A stretch of DNA of 64,000 nt from JACRDG01 sp963760985 (GCA_963760985.1 CAVXFM010000015.1:310001-374000); one strand, 5' to 3'; shown: positions 27,855 to 37,368, numbered from the stretch's first letter. Made by a program: numbers and translations. The notes: a model not told the origin generated them from the sequence alone.

Positions 27855-28865
27855 ATGGGTACCAAAGTCAGAAAACGGCGCAGCGTCGCGGACATCAGCA
27901 GACTGTCAGCCCAAACCAGGCTCACCGCCTGGGCAGTCTTCAAGGAATTGACCCGTGACGGCATGGACCAGACGACCGCCCTACGAAAGGCGCTGCAGGA
28001 TGCATGCCCTCCCAAGGATGATCCGTATTACCGACTGTTTTACCCTAACAAGATGCGTGAACTGGAACTATGGCGCAAACGCGGGCTCTGGCCCCTGTCC
28101 AAGCCAAAGGACTTCGAGTATTATGCCGGTCCCCACGACGACGTCGACGTATCCACTGACGATTTGGATGATATTCCCGAGACGGCAACAGGAGCGCCAT
28201 CGCTGATGTCCGTGCCCGGAGCGGACCTCTCGCAAGCTGACGAACCCATCGACACCCTGGAATTCGACCCCGTGGAAGTCGCCAAGATTATCGAGTCGTA
28301 CGAACAGGACCCTGTGTTGTTCATTGACGACGCGGACGAACTGAACGAATCGGGCACACAGGATGATGCCTCCGCCACATCGATGGGAAGCCCAAGCTCC
28401 ACTCGACCGGTTCGCTTGAAAACAGGCGCGAAGAAAGCCACGCGGGTTGCTGATTTGTCAGACGCAGAGGGTAAGAGGATAGCGCGAGAGTTTTGCGAAG
28501 AAGGCCCTTCTGAACCCGGCCCTTCGCACACAGGCTCTTTGGACGCTGCGAGAAATGCCACTCGCGATCGGTCGGCTCGTGCGAAACTCGACCAGGACAC
28601 GATCGATGAGCTGCTGGCCATGTTGGCCTGGTGGAAACAACACAAAGAACGGCTTGCCCCTTCTACGTCGCCGGTCCTGCTCCGGCCCGATTTCAGCGGC
28701 GAACCGTCGGTAACAAAGCGAATCAGAATGAACGCGAAACTCTGGGCAGCCGGAGAAAAGGCAGCGAAGAAGCAACCCGAAATGTCAGGAGGCTCGTTGG
28801 CCGGGCTGTTGGAATTTCTCCTCTGGAGGCACCTGGGATCCACAGACACGCACCTGAAGAAATGA
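27855..28865 (+). CDS. Acidic hypothetical protein
   Basis: The 336-residue protein begins MGTKVRKRRSVADISRLSAQ with a basic N-terminus and a helical region (TAWAVFKELTRDGMDQTTALRKALQDA), then a long Asp/Glu-rich low-complexity section (about residues 95-175, such as DDVDVSTDDLDDIPE). The C-terminal part (about 250-336) is helical with TIDELLAMLAWWKQHKERL and RIRMNAKLWAAGEKAAKK. The ends could bind DNA or protein while the acidic middle is a linker, but no family was recognised. The start at 27855 follows an AAGGGG stretch. Confidence 0.65.
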   Translation: MGTKVRKRRSVADISRLSAQTRLTAWAVFKELTRDGMDQTTALRKALQDACPPKDDPYYRLFYPNKMRELELWRKRGLWPLSKPKDFEYYAGPHDDVDVSTDDLDDIPETATGAPSLMSVPGADLSQADEPIDTLEFDPVEVAKIIESYEQDPVLFIDDADELNESGTQDDASATSMGSPSSTRPVRLKTGAKKATRVADLSDAEGKRIAREFCEEGPSEPGPSHTGSLDAARNATRDRSARAKLDQDTIDELLAMLAWWKQHKERLAPSTSPVLLRPDFSGEPSVTKRIRMNAKLWAAGEKAAKKQPEMSGGSLAGLLEFLLWRHLGSTDTHLKK

Positions 28866-29292
28866 GTAATCTCGGCTTCCTCTTCCCTGCGACGGATGTA
28901 GGTTTCTGTATCAAACTTACGACCAGGAAGCAGCGGCGATGCTCAATATATGCACGCAATTCCTCTCCCTACCGGCAGTCACGACTCTCTCGGCTCTGGG
29001 TGGATGCCCTGAACTCTGATATAGTGAGTTCTTGGCCCCGTTACCGGCACTACTGCCCGTTCCACAGGACAGAAGCGCGGTCACTCGGGAGTCGTTCCAA
29101 AGTCCTCTGCAAGGGAGGCCCCGCGAGACCGAACTGCTTCGGACGAAATTGTCGGCAACTGCGATGCTCTCCGGCCCCTCCTTCGCCAACGGACGGGTGC
29201 CCGTCCTCGTACCGAGGATTAGGGCACCGCGTTGGGAACGCGGGATCGTACGGCGACCACATGGGCTTTACCAGGTTGTTCAGGTGGCATGC
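28866..29292. other. Intergenic region
   Basis: A 427-base stretch between the acidic protein and the large membrane protein. Upstream in-frame codons extend the next gene back to 29032 but lack hydrophobic or conserved character. Nothing else recognised. Confidence 0.35.
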
Positions 29293-31566
29293 ATGACACA
29301 CGCAACGGCAGCAGAGACCGGCCGGACTTTCAGGCACCACGATTCCAGGATTACCACTGCGGTGTTTTCTGCTGTGGTCGCAATAGTGCTGGCAGGAGTG
29401 TATTATGCCGCTCGGCTGGGCTTCCGCGAGAATTCCTTCATCCTTGTACTCCAAACCCTTTCTCTGAGCTTCTTCTTGATATTCTTTCCCTCTTTTTGTC
29501 GAGTAATGCGGCGTTTTCTGTTGGGGAATCGGCCGTCAACCTGGATCGGCTCCGACGCGGCATTGTCGCTTGCAGGCTTGCTCATCCTGCCCCTGGCAGG
29601 AATCGTCGGCCTGGACGGTGGAATGAATCTGTTGCCTGTCCTGGTCACGCTCGGACTCCTGATGTGCGTGGCAGTGTTTCTCGTGTGGTTGTTATCGGGC
29701 GGACTCGGCCGAAGCCTGGTGTTTATGCTTTGCGCAGGTTTTTTTGGTACGTGGGTGGCTGGGGCTGTCTGGGGCTCGGGATACCAAAACCCTTTGTACG
29801 AAGAGGCCCTCGCGGGCGGATATTACCTCTGCAAGGATATCCTCGTGGTTTCCAGCATGACCAGCATGCTTCGCACGTTCAATTTTCCCAGCATCGGCGT
29901 GGACGGGCTCGCGTACTGCTGGTACCACTGGGGAGCGTACTGGTTTTTCGCTCAATTGTCCGATTTGTTGCGGATCGGTAGTGTGAAATTCGGACAACTG
30001 GGTTTTCCCGTCATATTCATTCCTTTTCTTCTTTCAAGGTTCTTGGAGTTCGCGGTACACGCGGGAGAAAGCTTTTCGGATCGCAAGGACCTCCCGGACT
30101 TGCGCGCTGACGTGCCTTTCTGGCTCCTGGTTTTTATCGGCTGGATCGGCTTCATCCCCACGGAGGTCGCGACAAAGATGCGATTCGGTGAAAACATAAT
30201 TTTTTTCTCTGAATCGTACGCAGTCGCCACAGCCCTCTCGTTCGTTTCGCTCTCGTTGAGCCTCTGGCTGCTCGATCGATTCAGGTTTGCACAGCGCTCG
30301 TTGACCGTCTCGGACCGTTGTTTGATACTCCTGATGCCGCTGCTTATTGCCGGGGTTGGACTGACGAAGATATCTCTGATGTATATTCTGGTAGTAGTGT
30401 ACGGGTATTTGTTTCTCCGGCTGGGCCTCTGGCGATACAAAACGCTCACGGTCTCTGTCGCGGTCAGCATGCTGGCATTGCCTGTGATGGTCATGCTTAC
30501 CTCTCCTGCAGGAGCCGGCGGAGGGTACAGAGGTGTGTATCCCCTTGTTTTTTTTATTTCGAATATCCCTTTCGCGTGGAAGCCGTTTTTCTTCATTTTG
30601 TACTATTTCTGGTCGTGGGTTTTTATTATTCTTCGGCTTGGCGCCTCGCGGGTGGTCACCCTGTCCAATCTGAGGGACGCCATTCGCAACAAGACCGTGG
30701 TGGATGTGGAAGTGATCGTGGTGACGTGCGTGGTGGGAGGCGCGCCCGCGTATATTCTTCCTATTGGTGGCGCGAGTGGTTTGTTTTTCATGGACTTTCA
30801 ATGGTGGCTCGCATTGGGGCTCATCCTGGCGTATCGAAAGAAATTGAGAAAAATATGGAGCGTGGTACAAGATCTTTTTACTACTGCAAAGTCGAATTTA
30901 GGTGCAATTCGTTTAGACCAGGTGTGTATCTTGTTTCTTGGCGTGTGCATGGCAGCATCGGTCTTTGCCAACGGTTCGCTCGCGGTGTGGCGGATGGCGT
31001 ACCTGAATCTGTCTGTGAGAAATGCATTGGTACACCCCGAGTCGCTGTCGGAAAGTCCGCAGGCCTTGCAGAAAGGCTTTTACACACGATTTGTCCGGGA
31101 TCTCAAGGGGAGAAACGTGGCAGGTCTGAAGAGCTTTGTGAACACCGAGTTGCGACCGCTGGTCAGTTCCGCGCAGGAGAGCTTGGAAAAGGCAAAGGGA
31201 TATGCCGTGATCAGGACGCTCCATCAATTGGACCACATGCCGATTTCGGAAAAGAGGCATACCCTCCTGTTCGTCCCTCGATCGAACACGCAGTACTGGG
31301 ACTTGGTACCATCGTGCGAGGCTGTCTCCTTCCTGGGACCGTCCATTGCGGGAATGGCCATGCTGGATGGGCTGCCTGGGCCTGGTTGCAAGTTCATCCT
31401 CGGGCAATTTAGCGTGTACCCTCCGAGAACTGCGCAGGGAGCGCTTGTCGCACAGGATGAGACATCCCTTTGTGTGGCTGCTCGGGAAAAAGGTTTCTCC
31501 AGGGTGATCGTGCTGAACTCGGATGCACAAGCCGGTGTGCGTGCCAAGAGGATTTCATGCCCGTAG
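29293..31566 (+). CDS. Large polytopic membrane protein, possible GT-C-type
   Basis: The 757-residue protein has at least 12 hydrophobic segments spread over residues ~25-580 and a C-terminal soluble portion (about 600-757). An aromatic and histidine-bearing stretch, YCWYHWGAYWFFAQLSDLL (about residues 205-225), is the kind of extracytoplasmic motif seen in membrane glycosyltransferases of the GT-C fold. No DxD motif was identified with certainty. The start at 29293 has an AGGTGG upstream. Predicted inner membrane, function unknown; a glycosyltransferase role is inference. Confidence 0.65.
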   Translation: MTHATAAETGRTFRHHDSRITTAVFSAVVAIVLAGVYYAARLGFRENSFILVLQTLSLSFFLIFFPSFCRVMRRFLLGNRPSTWIGSDAALSLAGLLILPLAGIVGLDGGMNLLPVLVTLGLLMCVAVFLVWLLSGGLGRSLVFMLCAGFFGTWVAGAVWGSGYQNPLYEEALAGGYYLCKDILVVSSMTSMLRTFNFPSIGVDGLAYCWYHWGAYWFFAQLSDLLRIGSVKFGQLGFPVIFIPFLLSRFLEFAVHAGESFSDRKDLPDLRADVPFWLLVFIGWIGFIPTEVATKMRFGENIIFFSESYAVATALSFVSLSLSLWLLDRFRFAQRSLTVSDRCLILLMPLLIAGVGLTKISLMYILVVVYGYLFLRLGLWRYKTLTVSVAVSMLALPVMVMLTSPAGAGGGYRGVYPLVFFISNIPFAWKPFFFILYYFWSWVFIILRLGASRVVTLSNLRDAIRNKTVVDVEVIVVTCVVGGAPAYILPIGGASGLFFMDFQWWLALGLILAYRKKLRKIWSVVQDLFTTAKSNLGAIRLDQVCILFLGVCMAASVFANGSLAVWRMAYLNLSVRNALVHPESLSESPQALQKGFYTRFVRDLKGRNVAGLKSFVNTELRPLVSSAQESLEKAKGYAVIRTLHQLDHMPISEKRHTLLFVPRSNTQYWDLVPSCEAVSFLGPSIAGMAMLDGLPGPGCKFILGQFSVYPPRTAQGALVAQDETSLCVAAREKGFSRVIVLNSDAQAGVRAKRISCP

Positions 31567-31647
31567 GAGGTGGTGGCGCATTCCTCCGTTCGACGGGACT
31601 TTCCTATGGCCATCGCCAAGAGTCGTGATGTGCTGTTTCGGCGAAAG

Positions 31648-31700
31648 GGTTCACCGCGAGGGACGAGGAATGAACCGCCAAGGCACAAAGACACAAGGAA
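31648..31700 (+). repeat. Dispersed repeat family 2, copy 2
   Basis: Contains the 16-mer GGTTCACCGCGAGGGA (31648-31663), identical to 36865-36880, then GAACCGCCAAGGCACAAAGA (from about 31672), like 12103-12121. It lies in the 182-base gap before the cytochrome b-type gene. Confidence 0.6.
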
Positions 31701-31748
31701 AAACGAGGAATTGGCGCGGGTCACAAGGGTGTACACGACGCAATACGT

Positions 31749-32147
31749 ATGAATACGAGTCCTGAGTCTAAGCAAGAAACACGTCGGAATCGCGTGAAGA
31801 TTCCGACTGTACCCCAGTTGGTGCGCGTGGAAGCCTTTGCCGCGCTTGCTGCGGGAGCCTTTGTGTGTGTGCTTGCCGCGGTGCTCGACGCGCCGCTGGA
31901 AGGTCCGGCAGACGCAGGCGGCATACCGGCCCATTCGGTGAAAGCACCCTGGATTTTTCTCGGAGTTCAGCAGCTCCTCCGGTTTCTCCCCACCGTGTGG
32001 GCAGGCATCGTCCTTCCCTTCGTGGCTCTTGCAGGTCTGGCAGCGATTCCATTGATCCCTGCCGACAAAAGACGACTCGCGGTAGTGTGGTTTTTTGCAA
32101 TTATTCTCGTTTCAAGCGCCTTGACGCTGTGGGGGCAGATCCGGTGA
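31749..32147 (+). CDS. Cytochrome b C-terminal (subunit IV-like) membrane protein
   Basis: The 132-residue protein has a basic N-terminus and three hydrophobic segments: about 25-45, 75-105 (PTVWAGIVLPFVALAGLAAI) and 110-128. The stretch HSVKAPWIFLGVQQLLRFLP corresponds to the PEWYFL...LR motif of the cytochrome b/b6 C-terminal domain, which forms part of the quinol oxidation site. There is no N-terminal heme-binding half next to it. The stop codon overlaps the GTG start of the multiheme cytochrome (GTGA), so the two proteins are likely made together and form a quinol-to-cytochrome electron path. Confidence 0.75.
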   Translation: MNTSPESKQETRRNRVKIPTVPQLVRVEAFAALAAGAFVCVLAAVLDAPLEGPADAGGIPAHSVKAPWIFLGVQQLLRFLPTVWAGIVLPFVALAGLAAIPLIPADKRRLAVVWFFAIILVSSALTLWGQIR

Positions 32148-34276
32148 CCGGGGAAACACGGTACCTTGGGTTCATGGCCATACTGGTGTGCGTGGCGCTC
32201 GCGGCTGCGATGGCTTTTGTGGAGTACAGGAGCCGCAATCCTGAGTGGAAATCGTTTCAGCAGCGTGGCATCACCCGTGCGATCGACCGTGTGACACGGC
32301 AGGTAGCCCAGGAAAAAGATCCGGAAAAGAAGAAGGGACTCCTCTCTCAACTGGAGGTCCTCAAGAGGCGATCTCCCGAGATCGTCGAGATCAGACCGTT
32401 CAACGGGAATGCCCCGGCTGAAAGGTGCATGACCTGCCACGACGGAATTGAAGATCTCTCCGCGTCGCATCCTAATTCCGTGTTCGGCTGCGTGATCTGC
32501 CACGGGGGAAATCCCGCGGACCTTACCACCATAGGAGCGCACCGCGGCCTGAGAGGAGGCAGAAATCCTGCCACCCTGGAACTTGCCGCCACGTCTTGCG
32601 GGAGTTCCGCGTCCGCAATGGGTGCGTGCCATACAGACCGGCCAGATCCCTTGCTCAATCGCGCGAACAACGTGCCCAAGGCGTTGATGGCTACCAACGC
32701 AGGCATTATCGGCATTTTGCGATTTCAGTGGGGAATCGAGGACAACAGTGTGTCCCAGTACGGGATCAAGCCCGTGACTGACGGCAAGACCAGTCTGCGA
32801 CAAATTCCCTCGGAGATAGGCCCGCACGCAGAGCTGAATCTGGCGAACAGCCATTTCCGCAAGTTTTGTGCGACCTGTCATCTGTGGTCTGCACGCCAAA
32901 TCGGAGACACGGGGAGGTTGGCAGGCTGCCCCGCATGTCACGCAGCGTACGGTAAGGACGGGAAATACCAAGGAGCGGATCCCACCATCAATCCTGACGA
33001 ACCCGGCCACGTGCTTACTCACGCCATTACCAACCGTATTCCGGACGATCGTTGCCGGGTCTGCCACAACCGGAGCGCTCGCGTGGGTTTGAATTACCAC
33101 GGAGAGATGGAAAGCGCCCAGTATGGGACTCCGTTTGTAAGGGGAGGCCTCGACGATGAAACCCTTGCAGACGGCAGGTTCGTGTTGCGCCTCGTGCCTG
33201 ACATTCACTACGAAAAGGGCATGGGCTGCATAGACTGCCATACAGGCCAGGACACGATGGGTGACGGGAAAGTGCGTCGGTACATGAAGGATCAGATCGA
33301 GATCCGATGCGAAGATTGTCACGGCACGCACACAGACGCGCCGAAGACCATGAGGGTGAACCGGAACGACCCGCTGGTCCAGACGTTGATGCGAAGCTCC
33401 CCTTTTCTCAAGCTCAAGGAGGGAGACACCATCGTCCTCACCTCCAAGGGCCGGCCTCTCCCGCATGTACGGCGCACTGAGAAAGGATTTCGGCTCACGA
33501 GCAAGCTCACGGGAAAGGAACATCCGGTCAGCGTGATCTTCGGCAAGAAGGACGGTCACCGTATCAAAGGACACGAGCGGCTGGAATGCGACTCCTGTCA
33601 CAGTGCGTGGAGCCCGCAGTGTTATGGATGCCATCAACTGCTTGATCTGGGCAAGAAAGGCGTGGATCATCTCACGGCCAAGAGCACCCGCGGTCGCTGG
33701 GCTGAAGGCCGCAACTATTTCCGCTTTGCGCGCAACATCCTCGGCATCAATTCTCGCGGGAAGGTCGGAGTGCTGGTGCCTGGCTGCCAGGTCTGGAACA
33801 CCGTGATAGACGATCACGGAAGAGTCAGGGAACCGTATGATTCAAAGATCATGCGGCTTAGGAACGGCAAATCCTCTGTGGCCATGGGACCTACCCACCC
33901 GCATACCGCGCGCAAGGAGGTTCCTCGCTGTATCGACTGCCATCTGGATCCCAAAGCGCTCGGCCTCGGAGAAGGGAGATTGAAAAAGGACGAGGCCACG
34001 AATCAGCTTCACGTGGAATCGGTGTACGACTCGGCCGCTTCCGGCCTCAAGATTCCCTTTCCCCTCGCCGCGGTGGTGGACACCCGCGGGCACGTGCTCC
34101 AGGGCACGTCGCATCAACTTTCACGGGGATTCAACGGTCAAGAAATTCAGAAAATCGTCGGCATCGCAGCATGTCTCACCTGCCACGACCGGTACGACGA
34201 CCCTGTGTGGGAAAAACCGGGTCCATACACGCTGACGCCCGTGTGCAAAAAGGCACTGGAAAAGTTCGACAAATGA
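32144..34276 (+). CDS. Membrane-anchored multiheme c-type cytochrome (at least 11 hemes)
   Basis: The 710-residue protein starts with a transmembrane/anchor segment (FMAILVCVALAAAMAFVEY, residues ~10-28) and then has 11 CxxCH heme sites: CMTCH, CVICH, CATCH, CPACH, CRVCH, CIDCH, CEDCH, CDSCH, CYGCH, CIDCH and CLTCH, plus one unusual CGSSASAMGACH (nine residues between cysteines) that could bind a twelfth heme. It faces the periplasm and carries electrons. A GTG start at 32144 overlaps the preceding stop (translational coupling); ATG at 32174 is an alternative. Histidine-rich spacers offer distal ligands. Family assignment beyond multiheme cytochrome is open. Confidence 0.9.
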   Translation: MTGETRYLGFMAILVCVALAAAMAFVEYRSRNPEWKSFQQRGITRAIDRVTRQVAQEKDPEKKKGLLSQLEVLKRRSPEIVEIRPFNGNAPAERCMTCHDGIEDLSASHPNSVFGCVICHGGNPADLTTIGAHRGLRGGRNPATLELAATSCGSSASAMGACHTDRPDPLLNRANNVPKALMATNAGIIGILRFQWGIEDNSVSQYGIKPVTDGKTSLRQIPSEIGPHAELNLANSHFRKFCATCHLWSARQIGDTGRLAGCPACHAAYGKDGKYQGADPTINPDEPGHVLTHAITNRIPDDRCRVCHNRSARVGLNYHGEMESAQYGTPFVRGGLDDETLADGRFVLRLVPDIHYEKGMGCIDCHTGQDTMGDGKVRRYMKDQIEIRCEDCHGTHTDAPKTMRVNRNDPLVQTLMRSSPFLKLKEGDTIVLTSKGRPLPHVRRTEKGFRLTSKLTGKEHPVSVIFGKKDGHRIKGHERLECDSCHSAWSPQCYGCHQLLDLGKKGVDHLTAKSTRGRWAEGRNYFRFARNILGINSRGKVGVLVPGCQVWNTVIDDHGRVREPYDSKIMRLRNGKSSVAMGPTHPHTARKEVPRCIDCHLDPKALGLGEGRLKKDEATNQLHVESVYDSAASGLKIPFPLAAVVDTRGHVLQGTSHQLSRGFNGQEIQKIVGIAACLTCHDRYDDPVWEKPGPYTLTPVCKKALEKFDK

Positions 34277-34544
34277 GTCGCGTGCCGTCAGTACGTCGGT
34301 AGACGAAAAAACACGAGCATTCGGCCAAGATTTGGACAGCTGCCGTGAGTGACGTGATTATATAAGGCCTTGCATCGTAGGCAACGACAGAGTCCCCGAT
34401 CTGCCGCTGCTGCCAAGTCACCCACGGGGGAAGTTCTCGTGAATTACACGGGCGTGCGCAGAAGCAGGTAACACGGGGGTCATACTTCTGCCGGAATGAC
34501 AGGGCTATCACCCCGCAAATCCGGCAGAGCTTTTCACTATCACC

Positions 34545-35438
34545 CTACTTCGCTCCACGCGAGCGGAACGGGTCCACGTGGAGATAGCGCATCAAATCCT
34601 CGAGCGGCTGATAGTCGAGCGCGGGAATGAAGCGTTCGAGATGCCTTGCCTGTTCCAGCGCAGGATTGCCCGGCTCCATCGCGAGGAGAACGTTTCTTCA
34701 ACTTTTCGGTAACCTCAGGAGGGCTTTTGCTCAGCGAAGCGAAAGGCCAATCCGGATAGAGAGGTGTGCTGCAGACTTCGGAGAAATCGGGGTGTTTCAT
34801 GGGATGGATGATCGTGAAGTCCTTCATGTCGATCTTGCCTTCCCTTTGCATGCTCTCGAGAATGTTGGTGCGCACGGTTCCCACGTCGGCCTTCTTGTCC
34901 CTGATGGCGTACACGACCGCGTCATGGGTTCTTCCCTCTACCAGCTTCCCACAATCCCGTTCAGGCACGATCCCGCCCCGAACTATGACGCCCTTCTCGA
35001 AGAGCCACCCACCTGCCGAGGAGAATTTGACGCACATCAAGGTCTTGCCCACAATGTCTTTCAGTGTGGTGATCCCCGAATCGCTGCGCTGCGAAAATCA
35101 CGCCTCCGAACACCGCACCAGACTCCTTGTACTTGGCAGTTACCAGAGCCTTTGCTCCTCTAAGAAACCTTGGCCCGAATGTAGAAGCCCGAATTGACAA
35201 ACAGGAAGGAATTGGGTTCGTTGCGACAGAAATCCAGCACTTCCGTAAAGCGTAGCGGAACCACGGTCACTTTCTCGCCCATCCGGTCCGTCAAGTAGTC
35301 GCCGATTCCGCCCCATTCCTTGAGAGCAATCTCAGGCCCCCGTTGCGCCAGCATGCCGATCCGTATTTCGGCGTGGACGGCAGATGCAAGACCCAGCGCG
35401 ACAATCAAGACAATTCCCATGACGCGGTGTGTGTTCAT
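34545..35438 (-). pseudogene. PhnD-like periplasmic substrate-binding protein, three frameshifts
   Basis: A signal peptide (MGIVLIVALGLASAVHA) and EIRIGMLAQRGPEIALKEWGGIGDYL begin the protein, as in phosphonate/phosphite ABC-type binding proteins. The frame is then lost three times by extra bases: at about 35166 (continuing RFLRGAKALVTAKYKESGAVF), at about 35085 (continuing to VGKTLMCVKFSSAGGW and VVYAIRDKKADVGTVRTNIL), and at about 34697 (continuing LLAMEPGNPALEQARHLERF). The corrected reading ends at TAG 34545-34547, about 296 residues. No ABC permease is adjacent. Similar binding domains occur as sensory domains near cytochromes; ligand unknown. Confidence 0.8.
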
Positions 35439-36060
35439 TTGAACTCCCTACAGAAATGTTTCTTCGCGGGGGCGTTCGGTGGCATTTCCACGGGCACATT
35501 ACGACTCCCCCTCCCAGGACGTTTCGACTGGACCAGTGTGCGCAAAGGCAAGTAGACCAAGCGGCATGCCGCCTCCGCTCACGAGACCTCTGCCCGCCAA
35601 AGTGTGGACCATTCTGGCACCGCTTTTGGCAACGGGTATCACATTCTCAGCCAACAGGTGTATGGGTAAGCGACACGGGGATTCGCTTGCCCCTTGCTCT
35701 TTTCACTCGCCATTTGGTGACGCATGTTTCTTCTTACCTGGGCGTAATCAATGACTGCTGAACATTGGAGCGGCAACCGGCAATACACCGCCCCCCTTGG
35801 CGAACGACGTCACACCTATGCACGCGAGTTTCAAGACATTATACGTGTCGGAGCGTCCGGAATCAAGGTCAAATTTGTCCTGTGCGTTGTCTGCGCGTTC
35901 ACCTCGAACTCGGCTATGCCCCGCTGCGTCTTAAGCCGATGTGCGATCACGTAGGTGACTTTGGTCTGCCGGCGGCATGCCTCTGAAGCGCAGTCAGGCC
36001 GGGCCGTTCGTAGCGAAAGATGTTTGCCGCCATTGTTGCACGCTTGAAACCGCATTGGTC
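35439..36060. other. Intergenic region
   Basis: A 622-base gap upstream of the PhnD-like gene and downstream of the ferredoxin gene. At 35980-36025 (CTGAAGCGCAGTCAGGCCGG, then CGTTCGTAGCGAAAGATG) there is a degenerate copy of the MITE/REP core. No protein was recognised. Confidence 0.4.
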
Positions 36061-36834
36061 TTACCCCCACAAGTTCACGGCTTCAGTCGGACATTTCTTC
36101 TTGCATTCCAGGCAGGAAATGCATTCTTCCACGCGGTTGTTGTACACGCCGAACCGGTGTGTGCCTGGATCGGTTTCCATAGGGCACACCTTGTTGCACA
36201 CCCCGCAATCAATGCAATTGGAGTTGCGTGCCGGGAATACCGCTGCAAACCTGTTAAAGACCGCCAAGCAGGCCCCTAGCGGACAAATCACCTTGCAGAA
36301 GAACCTGCGATGCCCCATGGCCAAAATGATTATGGTAAAAAGAATTACCAGGCGCACGGACAGACCGATAATGTCAGTCGTGCCGTTGATGATTGCCCAG
36401 GGAACCGCGGATTCTATCGTCGCGACAGGGCAGAGACGGCAAAAATAGATTGGCGAATTCGTGCTGAAAAGCAGGGGAACTCCGATTACCAGCCCGAGCA
36501 GCACGCCGTATTTGATGAACCGGGTCCATGGCGGAAGACGAAATTTCACGTACGGGATCTTGTAAAGCAGTTCCTGAACCAGGCCAAAGGGACATGCCCA
36601 CCCGCACAGGAATCTGCCCGCTACCAGTCCTGCCAGCGCGATACCGCCGACCACGGTCAAAGGGAACAGCCCTACGCCCGCGAACTGCCCCATGACGCCG
36701 AGCGGACAGGCAAAGATGGATGCCGGACAGGAATGGCAGTTCAACACGGGAAAACAAATGAAATGCCACTGGAAAAGCCCAATATTGAACAGAGCGGCCA
36801 TGCCGATCTGCACCTTCAGTCTTATTCTTTCCAC
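36061..36834 (-). CDS. NapH/RdhC-like membrane polyferredoxin
   Basis: The 257-residue protein has about 4-5 hydrophobic segments. Cysteine motifs: NCHSCPASIFACPLG (residues ~32-46) and FLCGWACPFG in the first half, FCRLCP and FFCKVICPLGACL in the middle, and two C-terminal [4Fe-4S] sites, CIDCGVCNKVCPMETDP and CISCLECKKKCP. This layout is shared by NapH, CcoG and PceC/RdhC-related quinol-to-FeS proteins. The FMN-binding part of RdhC/PceC is absent. It probably passes electrons from the quinone pool to periplasmic proteins. The start at 36834 lies just downstream of a family 2 repeat. Confidence 0.85.
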   Translation of the reverse strand: MERIRLKVQIGMAALFNIGLFQWHFICFPVLNCHSCPASIFACPLGVMGQFAGVGLFPLTVVGGIALAGLVAGRFLCGWACPFGLVQELLYKIPYVKFRLPPWTRFIKYGVLLGLVIGVPLLFSTNSPIYFCRLCPVATIESAVPWAIINGTTDIIGLSVRLVILFTIIILAMGHRRFFCKVICPLGACLAVFNRFAAVFPARNSNCIDCGVCNKVCPMETDPGTHRFGVYNNRVEECISCLECKKKCPTEAVNLWG

Positions 36835-36864
36835 GCTGGATTCCTTTTATGCAATTCTCGTAAC

Positions 36865-36960
36865 GGTTCACCGCGAGGGATTCAGGAATGCTTCACGAAG
36901 CACTGAGACACATAAAGAAAAGACAGTGGTTTTCTTGCTGCTTCGTGTCTTGGCGACTCA
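36865..36960 (-). repeat. Dispersed repeat family 2, copy 3
   Basis: Contains GGTTCACCGCGAGGGA (36865-36880), identical to 31648-31663, and CTTCGTGTCTTGGCG near 36941-36955, the inverse of the CAAGACACGAAG-type motif. It sits between the NapH-like gene and the next gene upstream. Confidence 0.55.
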
Positions 36961-37050
36961 ATGGTTTCACGTTCCGGGTTCGGCAAAAAGGAGCCTCGAA
37001 AGGTCACCATTTCTCGCTCCGGAGGACCACGGCCGTGGTCCGATCTATGT

Positions 37051-37368
37051 TCAAGTCGGGCAAGGCCGTCTCCCTTTGAGCATTCTCAGGTCCGGATAAT
37101 TGGAGATCAGCCTGCCGTCCTTGTACCGTCCGATACCGTCGAATGTCATGGCATTGACCGCTTCCGGCTCGGTGAACCACTGGGACTGGACTTTCGGGGT
37201 TTCCTGCTGGGACTCGTACCCGGGGATCTTAATGGTAATGCCCACATTCTTGAGTTTGTCGAACTTTTCCAGGTTGTCGTACACGAGGATCTTTCGGAAG
37301 AAGCCACCGTATACGATCGCGGCCACACTCAGGACCAATAACACGGCCAGGAAAATTTTTCTTATCAT
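37051..37368 (-). CDS. Small membrane-anchored hypothetical protein
   Basis: The 105-residue protein has an N-terminal transmembrane segment (MIRKIFLAVLLVLSVAAIVYGG) followed by a soluble periplasmic part with KIPGYESQQETPKVQSQWFTE. The start at 37368 is the first ATG; a GTG five codons earlier is possible. It lies on the same strand upstream of the NapH-like gene, so it may be an envelope accessory of that redox protein. No family was recognised. Confidence 0.6.
   Translation of the reverse strand: MIRKIFLAVLLVLSVAAIVYGGFFRKILVYDNLEKFDKLKNVGITIKIPGYESQQETPKVQSQWFTEPEAVNAMTFDGIGRYKDGRLISNYPDLRMLKGRRPCPT

Noticed and set aside
28631..29296. 221-residue plus-strand open frame
   Set aside because: It overlaps the acidic protein in another frame and is rich in rare-looking Arg/Cys runs; judged a shadow.
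32000..33800. A long open frame on the minus strand opposite the multiheme cytochrome
   Set aside because: It is a mirror of a GC-rich coding region; the plus-strand frame holds 11 heme motifs and is clearly the real gene.
35615..35631. TGGCAC-N5-TTGGCA, resembling a sigma-54 promoter
   Set aside because: The -12 element has TTGG instead of TTGC and it is not followed by a plus-strand gene.
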